This document shows, piece by piece, positions 1-6,195 of a DNA stretch of 15,117 nt (position 1 is the first letter of the stretch; each line of letters opens with the position of its first letter). The translations under genes were made by a program, and so were the position numbers. The notes beneath the pieces are model-generated. The model was not told where the DNA came from, did no database searches, and saw nothing but the letters and a program-made list of their open reading frames with translations. The DNA lies in NCBI GenBank assembly GCA_012800625.1, contig JAAZIY010000094.1:1-15117 (forward strand), in the 5' to 3' direction. This DNA is from Lentisphaerota bacterium. GTDB taxonomy: Bacteria > Verrucomicrobiota > Lentisphaeria > Oligosphaerales > Oligosphaeraceae.

Positions 1-120
1 CACCAAGTAGTTTTCGTGTAAAATTAGAATTTTGCAGGAAATTTGCGTTTTTCATGCTATTTCATCGAGTTTTCTGTTTTATCCGACTACTTTTTCCCAA
101 CAAACCAAAACAGGCAAGCG

Positions 121-151
121 GCTTATGCGGCGCCGCAGGCGTCGCATAAGC
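121..151. repeat. Strong hairpin inside left composite repeat
   Basis: A perfect 9-bp arm pair (GCTTATGCG at 121-129, CGCATAAGC at 143-151) encloses a second 4-bp pair (CGCC 131-134, GGCG 138-141). A G/T position between them can form a G-U wobble in RNA, so the whole is a nearly continuous stem with a 3-nt GCA loop. No U-run follows, so it is not a standard intrinsic terminator. The right-arm sequence GCATAAGCCCTT recurs at about 4680-4691 beside another decamer array. The hairpin therefore looks like one module of the repeat family. Confidence 0.6.
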
Positions 152-215
152 CCTTCGTGTGCCTTTGTGTCCCTTCGTGTCCCTTCGTGTCCTCCCCCCC
201 TCGTGTGCCTTAGTG
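151..215 (+). repeat. Decamer array 1 (CCCTTCGTGT units)
   Basis: Four consecutive 10-bp units fill 151-190 exactly (CCCTTCGTGT, GCCTTTGTGT, then CCCTTCGTGT twice). A C-rich tract and two degenerate units run to about 215. The strict 10-bp period is close to one turn of B-DNA. The same unit recurs in eight other gaps of the window. Confidence 0.85.
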
Positions 216-333
216 GCTCAAGGGCTTTTTGGACGCGGTCTAAGTTAGCGCCAATAGGCAGGAAGCCGGTGCTCCGACCTCGTACCCGTCTCATGTATTC
301 TGCAAAAAAACTGAAAATTATTAAACTTTCTCG

Positions 334-361
334 TTGCAATGATAGAATATAGCGATATAGT
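334..361 (+). promoter_or_regulatory. Candidate sigma70-type promoter for the deoR-like gene
   Basis: A TTGCAA hexamer at 334-339 and a TATAGT hexamer at 356-361 are separated by 16 bp, within an AT-rich island that contrasts with the GC-rich surroundings. They lie about 50 bp before the regulator's start. The -10 hexamer overlaps the dyad at 341-364. An alternative pair (TTAAAC 321-326 with TAGAAT 343-348) also has 16-bp spacing but matches less well. Confidence 0.4.
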
Positions 362-364
362 ATC
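341..364. promoter_or_regulatory. 24-bp dyad, likely operator
   Basis: The 24 bp are symmetric at 18 positions. The outer arms are GATA and TATC, the inner arms ATAT and ATAT, and the centre is GC. The dyad covers the candidate -10 element and part of the spacer of the promoter next to a DeoR-family gene, which is where an autorepressor would bind. DeoR-family repressors commonly control their own cluster. The assignment to this regulator is inference. Confidence 0.45.
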
Positions 365-410
365 AATAATTCTTAACCAATGAGAATTTTTGAGAAAGTC
401 TTTTTTTTAT

Positions 411-1163
411 ATGAAAACCTTGCGTTCTTTACAGATACTCGAGTATTTAGCTGCTCGCCGTCACTGTTCGATAGACGAATTGACCAGTCATTTTGCTGTT
501 TCGCCTGCGACCATGTACCGCAATGTCTCCGAGCTTGCCGAGCGCGGCGCTCTGCGGCGTGTCAGCGGCGGCGTGGTTTTAAGCGAGTCCCAGGCGGTTT
601 CCGCTGCGCCGGAGGCTTCCGCCGCCCTACCTTTTCTGCTTCGCATCCACCGCAATGCCGACAAGAAGGAGCAGATGGCGCAGTCCGCCTTGGCTCTCAT
701 CGAGGATGGCGAGATTGTTTTTCTGGACTCCTCGACCAGCTCTTTATACTTGGCTCGCGCCTTGCAGAAGGCCTTGTTCAGCAACCTGACCGTTATCAGC
801 AACTCAGTGCTCATCATGCAGGAGTTCCACCAGTTTCCGGCTCACTTCATGCTATGCGGCGTCGGCGGCGGCTTTTCGGCCTCGCTGAACTCGTTTCTGG
901 GCGGCACGGCGCTGGAGAGCCTCGAGAAGCTGCGCATTGACCGCGCCTTCTTCTCCGCCGTCGGCTTCAAGGACGACGTTGCGAGCACCTTCAACGAGGA
1001 ACACGCCGCATTTTTGCGGCTGCTGCTCAAGCGTGCGGGAAAAAGCCATTTGCTGCTGGACAGCAGTAAGCTGGGCAAGGCCGGGCTGTATGAGATTTGC
1101 CGCCGCGAGGAGCTTGGCTCGATTATCTGCGACGCCGAGCCGCCCAAAGCCAAAAAACAGTAG
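411..1163 (+). CDS. DeoR/GlpR-family transcriptional regulator
   Basis: This 250-residue protein has the usual length and layout of DeoR/GlpR sugar-responsive repressors. An N-terminal helix-turn-helix (about residues 19-40, LTSHFAVSPATMYRNVSEL) is followed by a wing ending in RRVSGG. A DeoRC effector domain follows, with an LDSSTSSLYLA segment like the family's phosphate-binding LD.GTT.. motif, then VISNS, a GGG segment and FFSAVGF. Such proteins usually sense a sugar phosphate and repress an adjacent catabolic operon. The first gene position in a co-directional cluster fits a local regulator. I chose ATG 411; an in-frame TTG at 390 would add seven residues. A GAGAAAG sequence at 392-398 is the best, though distant, ribosome site. 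An uninterrupted T8 tract (401-408) sits just before the ATG. The ligand is unknown. Confidence 0.88.
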   Translation: MKTLRSLQILEYLAARRHCSIDELTSHFAVSPATMYRNVSELAERGALRRVSGGVVLSESQAVSAAPEASAALPFLLRIHRNADKKEQMAQSALALIEDGEIVFLDSSTSSLYLARALQKALFSNLTVISNSVLIMQEFHQFPAHFMLCGVGGGFSASLNSFLGGTALESLEKLRIDRAFFSAVGFKDDVASTFNEEHAAFLRLLLKRAGKSHLLLDSSKLGKAGLYEICRREELGSIICDAEPPKAKKQ

Positions 1164-1190
1164 GCCGGCACCGCATAAACCCCTGGTACT

Positions 1191-1211
1191 GCTTCGTGTG
1201 CCTTCGTGTCC
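1191..1211 (+). repeat. Decamer array 2
   Basis: Two units of the TTCGTGT decamer family, in the same orientation as array 1, lie in the 81-bp gap between the regulator and the PfkB kinase. They end in TGTCC followed by an A-run, as arrays near 8134 and 12870 also do. Confidence 0.7.
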
Positions 1212-1244
1212 AAAAAAACCAACCGACCAGCAATAGGACCCCCA

Positions 1245-2150
1245 ATGCTCCCCCATCCCGAGTTTGTCGCCCTAGGGCATTGTAACCTGGACCATCTCTG
1301 CCTGCTGCCGCATATCCCCCATGACAGCAAAGTAGAGATGCTCGAACAGCAGATACAGGGCGGCGGGCCGGCGGCCAGCGCCGCGGTCTGCGCCGCCAGA
1401 CTGGGCATGAGCAGCGCCTTCATAGGCACAGTGGGAGACGACGCCGAGGGAAAAAGCCTGCTGCAGGAGTTTGAACTGGAAAAGGTGAGATGCCATAACG
1501 TCGTCATGCGCAACAACCAGAAAACCCCGCTCTCATATTGCTGGATAGAAAAAAACAGCGGCAAACGCAGCATTGCCTGGAGCAAAGGCGGCCTGGACGA
1601 ATTGAAGGCCGGGGAAATCGACCAAAACCTAGTCGCCAATGCCAAAATCCTGCACCTGGACGGACACCAGGGACCGGCCGCGCTCGCGGCGGCGAAAATC
1701 GCCAAAAAACACGGTGTTCTGCTGAGTCTGGATGCCGGCAGCCTGCGCCCCGCGCTCCTGGAGCTGCTCCCCCTGCTGGATATCTTTATCGCCTCCGAGG
1801 AGTTCGCCCGCGCCTACAGCGGGCAGAACGACTTGCGCGAGGCGCTGCGCAAAATGGCGGCTATCGGAGCCGAAGTGATCGGCTGCACCATGGGCGCTGA
1901 AGGCTGCATGCTCTACAAGGACGGCGAATTCCTGCACTGCCCGGCTTTTGCCCTGGAGGTGGTGGACACGACCGGCTGCGGCGACGTCTTCCACGCCGCC
2001 TTTGCGCTGCGTTATCTCGAAACCCGGGACCAGGGCGAAAGCCAAAGATTCGCCGCCGCGGTCGCCGCCCTGAAATGCCGCAGACTGGGCGGCAGAAGCG
2101 GCATACCAAGCCGCCAGGAAACCGAAGAGTTCCTGGCAAAAAGACAATAG
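1245..2150 (+). CDS. PfkB-family carbohydrate kinase
   Basis: A 301-residue ribokinase/PfkB-fold kinase that phosphorylates a sugar with ATP in the cytoplasm. The first PfkB signature region is at residues 39-54 (GGGPAASAAVCAARLG). The second is DTTGCGD at 241-247, where D247 is the expected catalytic base and the glycines form the anion hole. The C-terminal GIPSRQETEEFL is also typical. ATG 1245 has AGGA at 1235-1238, six bases upstream; an upstream in-frame GTG at 1206 lies inside the decamer repeat and is unlikely. The overall look recalls YihV-type kinases. Of the sulfonate-binding residues I recall for YihV (K27, N109, R138), only the lysine aligns; the others become W and G. Sulfofructose kinase is therefore unlikely. 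Fructokinase, IolC-like or KDG-kinase-like roles remain open. Confidence 0.88.
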   Translation: MLPHPEFVALGHCNLDHLCLLPHIPHDSKVEMLEQQIQGGGPAASAAVCAARLGMSSAFIGTVGDDAEGKSLLQEFELEKVRCHNVVMRNNQKTPLSYCWIEKNSGKRSIAWSKGGLDELKAGEIDQNLVANAKILHLDGHQGPAALAAAKIAKKHGVLLSLDAGSLRPALLELLPLLDIFIASEEFARAYSGQNDLREALRKMAAIGAEVIGCTMGAEGCMLYKDGEFLHCPAFALEVVDTTGCGDVFHAAFALRYLETRDQGESQRFAAAVAALKCRRLGGRSGIPSRQETEEFLAKRQ

Positions 2151-2184
2151 CCGGATTTTTAGACACGGAGACATACTTGACCCC

Positions 2185-2203
2185 CGGCCTGGCTTGCAGG
2201 CCG
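2185..2203 (+). terminator. Hairpin between kinase and iolB-like gene
   Basis: A perfect 7-bp stem (CGGCCTG at 2185-2191, CAGGCCG at 2197-2203) with a 5-nt loop lies 35 bp after the kinase stop. It is followed by CAACATTTT, a weak T-run. It could be a weak intrinsic terminator or a hairpin shaping the 5' leader of the next gene. A degenerate decamer-like stretch (2161-2176) lies just before it. Confidence 0.35.
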
Positions 2204-2231
2204 CAACATTTTCACCCCAGCGGAAAACAGC

Positions 2232-3035
2232 ATGCACAAAGATTTATTGATCCACAGCCGGCCTCGAGAGGGCTATACCGCCATTATCGAGCCGGGTCAG
2301 TACAATATGCAGCTCACCGGCTTCGGCCTGCTGCAGCTCAGCGCCGGACAAAGCTGGAGCGCCAGCAGCGCCGAGTCCGAACTGGCACTCATTATCCTGG
2401 GCGGCAAATGCGCCGTCAAAGGCGAGGGCTTCCACTTCAAAGAGGTGGGACGACGCGCCACCGTCTTTGACGGCAAGCCCTACGCCGTATACCTGCCCAG
2501 ACACCAAAACTACGAAATCCTGGCATCGAGCCAGCTGGACCTGGCGCTCTGCCGCGCGCCGGCCACCAAAGAGAGCGCACCGCCCAGCCTCATCACGCCT
2601 GAAATGACCCGCAGCCTGAGCATAGGACGCGACAACTTCAAAAGAGAGGCCTGCATTATTATCGACGAAAAATTCGACTCGAGACACTTCTACATAGGCG
2701 AAGGCATGGTACCCTCAGGCAACTGGTCGGGATACCCGCCGCACAGACACGATGTGGACAACCCGCCCCTCGAACTGGACATGGAGGAGTGCTACTTTTA
2801 CCGCTTTGACCCGCCGCAAGGCTTCGGTATACAAAAAGTCTATACCAGGGACGGCAGAATCGATGAGACCTACACCGTCAAAAACAATGACACCGTGGCC
2901 ATAGCCGAAGGCTACCACCCGCTCTGCGCCGCGCCAGGATACAATATGTACTACCTCTGGGTCATGTGCGGTAAAAATCAAAGGGGATTGGTCTCAAGCA
3001 TGGACCCGAACCACGAATGGGTGGTGAAAACATGA
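2232..3035 (+). CDS. iolB: 5-deoxy-glucuronate isomerase family protein (IolB-type)
   Basis: This 267-residue bicupin matches the IolB family in length and in its C-terminal half. Recognisable segments are GNWSGYPPHRHD, EECYFYRFDPPQGFGIQKVY, DETYTVKNNDTV, GYHPLCAAPGYNMYYLWVM and the terminal DPNHEWV. The cupin metal ligands should be H171, H173, E185 or E186, and H229. In inositol catabolism IolB converts 5-deoxy-D-glucuronate to 5-dehydro-2-deoxy-D-gluconate, which a PfkB-family kinase (IolC) then phosphorylates. A PfkB kinase is directly upstream here. No IolD, IolJ or IolA is in the window, so the true substrate may be another aldose-type uronate. KduI, the related pectin enzyme, has a different C-terminal motif set and fits less well. 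A weak GGA lies seven bases before the start. Confidence 0.85.
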   Translation: MHKDLLIHSRPREGYTAIIEPGQYNMQLTGFGLLQLSAGQSWSASSAESELALIILGGKCAVKGEGFHFKEVGRRATVFDGKPYAVYLPRHQNYEILASSQLDLALCRAPATKESAPPSLITPEMTRSLSIGRDNFKREACIIIDEKFDSRHFYIGEGMVPSGNWSGYPPHRHDVDNPPLELDMEECYFYRFDPPQGFGIQKVYTRDGRIDETYTVKNNDTVAIAEGYHPLCAAPGYNMYYLWVMCGKNQRGLVSSMDPNHEWVVKT

Positions 3036-3050
3036 CAGGGCGCAAGGGGG

Positions 3051-3096
3051 GAGGACACGAAGGGGCACGAAGGGCTTGCCCGTTTTGGTTTGTGGG
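3051..3096 (-). repeat. Decamer array 3 with flanking module, reverse orientation
   Basis: Two decamer units in reverse orientation (ACACGAAGGG, GCACGAAGGG) occupy about 3054-3075, next to a G-run at 3046-3051. The adjoining 3071-3096, read as reverse complement, is nearly the same as 96-118 (CCCACAAACCAAAACGGG against CCCAACAAACCAAAACAGG). This is a second copy of the left repeat's inner block, inverted. It lacks the 32-bp hairpin module found at 119-150 and the 27-bp core. Confidence 0.7.
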
Positions 3097-3143
3097 AAAG
3101 CCGACTATGCCGAGAGTAGGAATGTCCCTGGCAAACTAAACTC

Positions 3144-4664
3144 ATGACAAAAAACATGAAAGACCAAGCATCATTACTGGGAATTGACCTGGGCACCGGA
3201 GGCTGCAAGCTCTGCGCCATCAGCCTGGAAGGCGAGCTGCTCGCCGAGGCCGGCACCGAGTATCCAACTGAACACGCCAATCCCGGCTGGGCCGAACAAA
3301 ACCCGCAGCACTGGCTCGAAGCTCTGCAAAAAGCACTGCGCAAACTCGAAAAACAGGGACTGACGCTAAGCCAAATACAAGCCATAGCCCTGGACGGCTC
3401 GACACATAACGCCGTGCTGCTAGACCAAAATTGGCAGCCGCTGCGCAAAACCATTATGTGGACTGACCAGCGCAGCCACCAGGAATGCGGCTTTCTGCAG
3501 GAAAACTACGGAAAGCGGATTTTTGCAACCACCTATCAGCGCGCCACACCCACCTGGACCCTGCCGCAGCTGCTCTGGCTCAAAAAGCATGAGCCGGAAA
3601 TTCTGACCGCCACCCGGCACCTGCTCTTTGTCAAGGACTATGTCCGTTTTCTGCTTACCGGGCTGCCGGCCAGCGACCATATCGAGGCTCAGGGCAGCCT
3701 GTTCTACGACATGGGGTCTCGCACCTGGTCCGAAGAGCTCTTCGCCCTGACCGGCCTGCCGCTCAGCGTGCTGCCCGAGCTGCTCGAACCCTGTGACCAG
3801 GCCGGGCAGATCAGCGCCGAGGCCTCCAGGCTGACTGGACTTGCGCCGGGCACGCCGGTGTTTTGCGGCAGCAGTGATTCCGCCGTGGAGGACTATGCCG
3901 CCGGCGCCGTCGAGCCGGGCGACTGCGTCATCAAGCTGGCCACCGCCGGCAACGTCAACATTATGAGCGCCAAGCCCTGCCCTTCAGCAAATACCCTGAC
4001 CTATTCGCACATTATCCCCGGGCTGTGGTACAGCGTGGCCGCCACCAATGCCGCCGCACTCTGCCAAAGATGGTTCAGAGACAACTTCTGCGAGCGCGAA
4101 AAACTAGCCGCCCAGCAAAAAGCCCTCTCGGCATATCAGCTTATGGAGCGCCTCGCCCAGGCCTCGCCGCCCGGAGCCGGCGGCGTCTTCTTCCATCCAT
4201 ACCTGCAAGGAGAGCGCTCGCCATACTGGGACCACCGCCTCAGGGCCAGCTTCTGCGGGGTCTCCATCGCCTCCGGCAAGGCCGATTTTATGCGCGCCCT
4301 CCTCGAAGGAGTAGCCTACTCTTTGCGCGATTGCCAGGGTTGCCTGGAAAAACTCGGGCTGCCGGCAAAACGCATCTTCCTCATTGGCGGCGGGGCACGC
4401 AGCCCGCTCTGGAGCCAGATTATCGCCGATGTCTTCGACACAGAGGTGCAGGTGCCCCGGCCTGGCGACGCTTCCTTCGGCAGCGCCCTGCTCGCCGGCG
4501 TGGGTCGAGGCGTTTTTGCCGATACGCGCGAGGCCATAGGCCAATGCCTGCGCCTCGAACGCAGCATCAAGCCGAATCAGGAAAACGCCGCATTCTACCA
4601 AAAACAATTCGATTGCTACAAAAAAATCCAAGCCGCCCTGGCCAAGATTTACCAGACATCATAA
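3144..4664 (+). CDS. FGGY-family carbohydrate kinase (xylulokinase-like)
   Basis: A 506-residue kinase of the FGGY fold. The N-terminal GIDLGTGGCK (13-22) is the first phosphate-binding loop. GWAEQNPQHW (48-57) and MWTDQR (105-110) are typical of the XylB branch. CGSSDSAVEDYAAGAV places the probable catalytic base at D245, and the C-terminal FLIGGGARSPLWSQIIADV is the adenosine-binding region. Such enzymes phosphorylate ketopentoses or related sugars or polyols. Here the gene stands directly before the FAD oxidase, Fe-S and TIM-barrel trio, so its substrate may be the ketose made by that unit, by the later FucI-like isomerase, or by neither. No clear Shine-Dalgarno precedes ATG 3144 or the in-frame ATG 3156. 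Assignment to D-xylulose specifically is not supported. Confidence 0.87.
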   Translation: MTKNMKDQASLLGIDLGTGGCKLCAISLEGELLAEAGTEYPTEHANPGWAEQNPQHWLEALQKALRKLEKQGLTLSQIQAIALDGSTHNAVLLDQNWQPLRKTIMWTDQRSHQECGFLQENYGKRIFATTYQRATPTWTLPQLLWLKKHEPEILTATRHLLFVKDYVRFLLTGLPASDHIEAQGSLFYDMGSRTWSEELFALTGLPLSVLPELLEPCDQAGQISAEASRLTGLAPGTPVFCGSSDSAVEDYAAGAVEPGDCVIKLATAGNVNIMSAKPCPSANTLTYSHIIPGLWYSVAATNAAALCQRWFRDNFCEREKLAAQQKALSAYQLMERLAQASPPGAGGVFFHPYLQGERSPYWDHRLRASFCGVSIASGKADFMRALLEGVAYSLRDCQGCLEKLGLPAKRIFLIGGGARSPLWSQIIADVFDTEVQVPRPGDASFGSALLAGVGRGVFADTREAIGQCLRLERSIKPNQENAAFYQKQFDCYKKIQAALAKIYQTS

Positions 4665-4686
4665 ACAAAACAGAAAGCCGCATAAG

Positions 4687-4717
4687 CCCTTAGTGCGCCT
4701 TCGTGCATCTTCGTGTC
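4687..4717 (+). repeat. Decamer array 4
   Basis: Three decamer units (CCCTTAGTGC, GCCTTCGTGC, ATCTTCGTGT) in forward orientation are preceded by CCGCATAAG, which matches the right arm of the 121-151 hairpin. They are followed by a C-run as in array 1. They fill the 81-bp gap between the FGGY kinase and the FAD oxidase. Confidence 0.75.
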
Positions 4718-4745
4718 CCCCCCTCTAATACCCAGGAGCCACCTC

Positions 4746-6194
4746 ATGTTACTTGATCGTGACAGCTATATGTACCAAATGATACGCTGCGAACTGCTGG
4801 ACGCGGTAGGCCCGCAAAACGTCGACACGGGCTACAGCGACGCCGCCGGACACAGCATAGACTACTATTGGATACCGGAAATGTGGCACGACCGCGGCAT
4901 GAAGATGTCGCTGCCCGACTTCGTCGTCTACCCGGGCAGCGCCGAGGAGGTCTCCAAGGTGCTGAAGATCGCCAATCAGTATAAAATCCCGGTGACCCCC
5001 TGGGGCGGCGGCGCCGGCTCGCAGGGCGGCGCGCTGCCGGTCTACAATGGCATCATCCTGGACACCAAGCGCATGAACAAGGTGCTCCGCATCGACGAGC
5101 AGTCATTGAGCGTCACCTGCGAGGCCGGCATCATCGCCCAGCAGCTGGAATGGGCCGTCAACCAGGCCGGCTACTCCACCATGCATCTGCCCGCCTCCAT
5201 CTCCTGTTCGACCATGGGCGGCTTTCTGGCGCATCGCGGCACCGGCGTGCTCTCCACCAAATGGGGCAAGATCGAGGACATGATCCTCTCGCTCGAAGTA
5301 GTCACTCCCGGCGGCGACATAGTGCAGACCCTGCCCGTCCCCCGCCACGCCTCCGGCCCGGACCTGACCATGCTCTTCCTGGGCAGCGAGGGCACCCTGG
5401 GGGTCATCACCAAGCTCACCATGAAAATCCACCCCGAGCCGGAGTGCCGCAAATTTCACGCCTTTATCTTCAAGAACCTGCACGAGGCCTTAAATGCCGG
5501 GGCCGACCTTATGCGCAGCCGCCTCAGACCCGCAGCCATCAGGCTATACGACGAGGAGGAAACCAGCCACCACGTCAAAAGAGTGCTCGGAGTAGACCGA
5601 CAAGGCTCATACCTGGTGTTCGGGTTCGACGGGCCGGAAAAAATCGTCGACCTCGAGATGGAATACGCCTTGCAGATCATGTCGCGCTACCAGACCGAGG
5701 ACATGGGGCCGGAGGGCGGCGAGCTGTGGTGGCAAAACAAATACAAGTTCTTTTATCCCGGCTACGCCTTCCATATGCCGCAGGGCTACGGCACGCTGGA
5801 CACGGTGGCCGACTTCGCACACATCGAGCAGGTCTACACAGCCATGAAAAAGACGGTCAACGAGAATTTCCCGCAGGCTCGCTTCATCGGCCACTTTTCG
5901 CATTGGTACGAGTGGGGGGCCATGCTTTACGCCAGGTTCATCTTTGAAAAAGAGCAGGTCCCCGAGGACCCCGTCGAAGCCCTCGAGCTCTACAACCGCG
6001 TCTGGGACCTGGCCATCAGGGCCGCCATAGCCAACGGCGGCGTCATCAACGAACACCACGGCGTGGGCATGAAGCTGGGCAGGCTGATGAAAGAACTCTA
6101 CAAAGACGGCTTTAAACTGCTAGAGGGAATCAAGAAAACCCTAGACCCGAACAATATCATGAATCCCGGAAAAATGGGCTTCCCAGGAGTATAA
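4746..6194 (+). CDS. FAD-binding oxidoreductase, AGPS/GlcD-like (VAO/PCMH fold)
   Basis: A 482-residue flavoprotein. The FAD pyrophosphate loop is at 86-95 (WGGGAGSQGG). STMGGFLAHRGTG and WGKIEDM, then SGPDLTMLFLGSEGTLGVIT, are diagnostic of the alkyldihydroxyacetonephosphate-synthase/glycolate-oxidase-subunit group. The C-terminal NEHHGVGMKLGRLM (E436, H437, H438) and NNIMNPGKMGF close the substrate domain. Members oxidise 2-hydroxy acids or related alcohols. With an Fe-S partner starting two bases after its stop, electron delivery to an acceptor other than oxygen is likely. ATG 4746 is preceded by AGGAG at 4734-4738, seven bases away. An in-frame GTG at 4713 lies in the decamer array and is rejected. 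A true ether-lipid AGPS role is unlikely in this sugar cluster. The substrate is unknown. Confidence 0.85.
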   Translation: MLLDRDSYMYQMIRCELLDAVGPQNVDTGYSDAAGHSIDYYWIPEMWHDRGMKMSLPDFVVYPGSAEEVSKVLKIANQYKIPVTPWGGGAGSQGGALPVYNGIILDTKRMNKVLRIDEQSLSVTCEAGIIAQQLEWAVNQAGYSTMHLPASISCSTMGGFLAHRGTGVLSTKWGKIEDMILSLEVVTPGGDIVQTLPVPRHASGPDLTMLFLGSEGTLGVITKLTMKIHPEPECRKFHAFIFKNLHEALNAGADLMRSRLRPAAIRLYDEEETSHHVKRVLGVDRQGSYLVFGFDGPEKIVDLEMEYALQIMSRYQTEDMGPEGGELWWQNKYKFFYPGYAFHMPQGYGTLDTVADFAHIEQVYTAMKKTVNENFPQARFIGHFSHWYEWGAMLYARFIFEKEQVPEDPVEALELYNRVWDLAIRAAIANGGVINEHHGVGMKLGRLMKELYKDGFKLLEGIKKTLDPNNIMNPGKMGFPGV

Positions 6195-6195
6195 G

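Larger units (their letters stand above)
1..244 (+). repeat. Left copy of composite inverted repeat
   Basis: This stretch is the inverted counterpart of 12713-12848. Positions 145-244 match the reverse complement of 12713-12811 at about 90 of 100 positions by eye, with one single-base gap. The 27 bp at 218-244, beginning TCAAGGGCTTTTTGGACG, match 12713-12739 exactly. Positions 1-36 match the reverse complement of 12811-12848 with several mismatches. Relative to the right copy, the left copy carries about 110 extra bases (37-146). These hold a block at 96-118, the hairpin at 121-151 and nothing that looks coding. The copy may continue beyond the window edge. No transposase lies inside either copy. 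Confidence 0.8.

Noticed and set aside
151..215. CRISPR array
   Set aside because: The 10-bp units are directly adjacent with no unique spacers and no cas genes are present.
32..366. Open frames on both strands over 32-352 and 79-366
   Set aside because: They translate the hairpin and decamer repeats, have arginine- and serine-rich low-complexity products and no ribosome site, and match no family I know.
380..940. 186-codon forward frame overlapping the DeoR-like gene
   Set aside because: It is out of frame with a clear DeoR domain protein. Its product is Arg- and Cys-rich with no domain, as expected from a GC-rich shadow frame.
1206..1208. GTG as start of the PfkB kinase
   Set aside because: It lies inside a decamer unit, has no Shine-Dalgarno and adds 13 residues outside the family. 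ATG 1245 has AGGA at good spacing.
842..1705. 287-codon minus-strand frame
   Set aside because: Antisense to the end of the regulator and most of the PfkB kinase, both of which have intact motifs. The product has no recognisable domain.
1629..2237. 202-codon minus-strand frame
   Set aside because: Antisense to the PfkB kinase signature region; typical GC-driven shadow.
4713..4715. GTG as start of the FAD oxidase
   Set aside because: Also inside a decamer unit. ATG 4746 with AGGAG seven bases upstream is far better.
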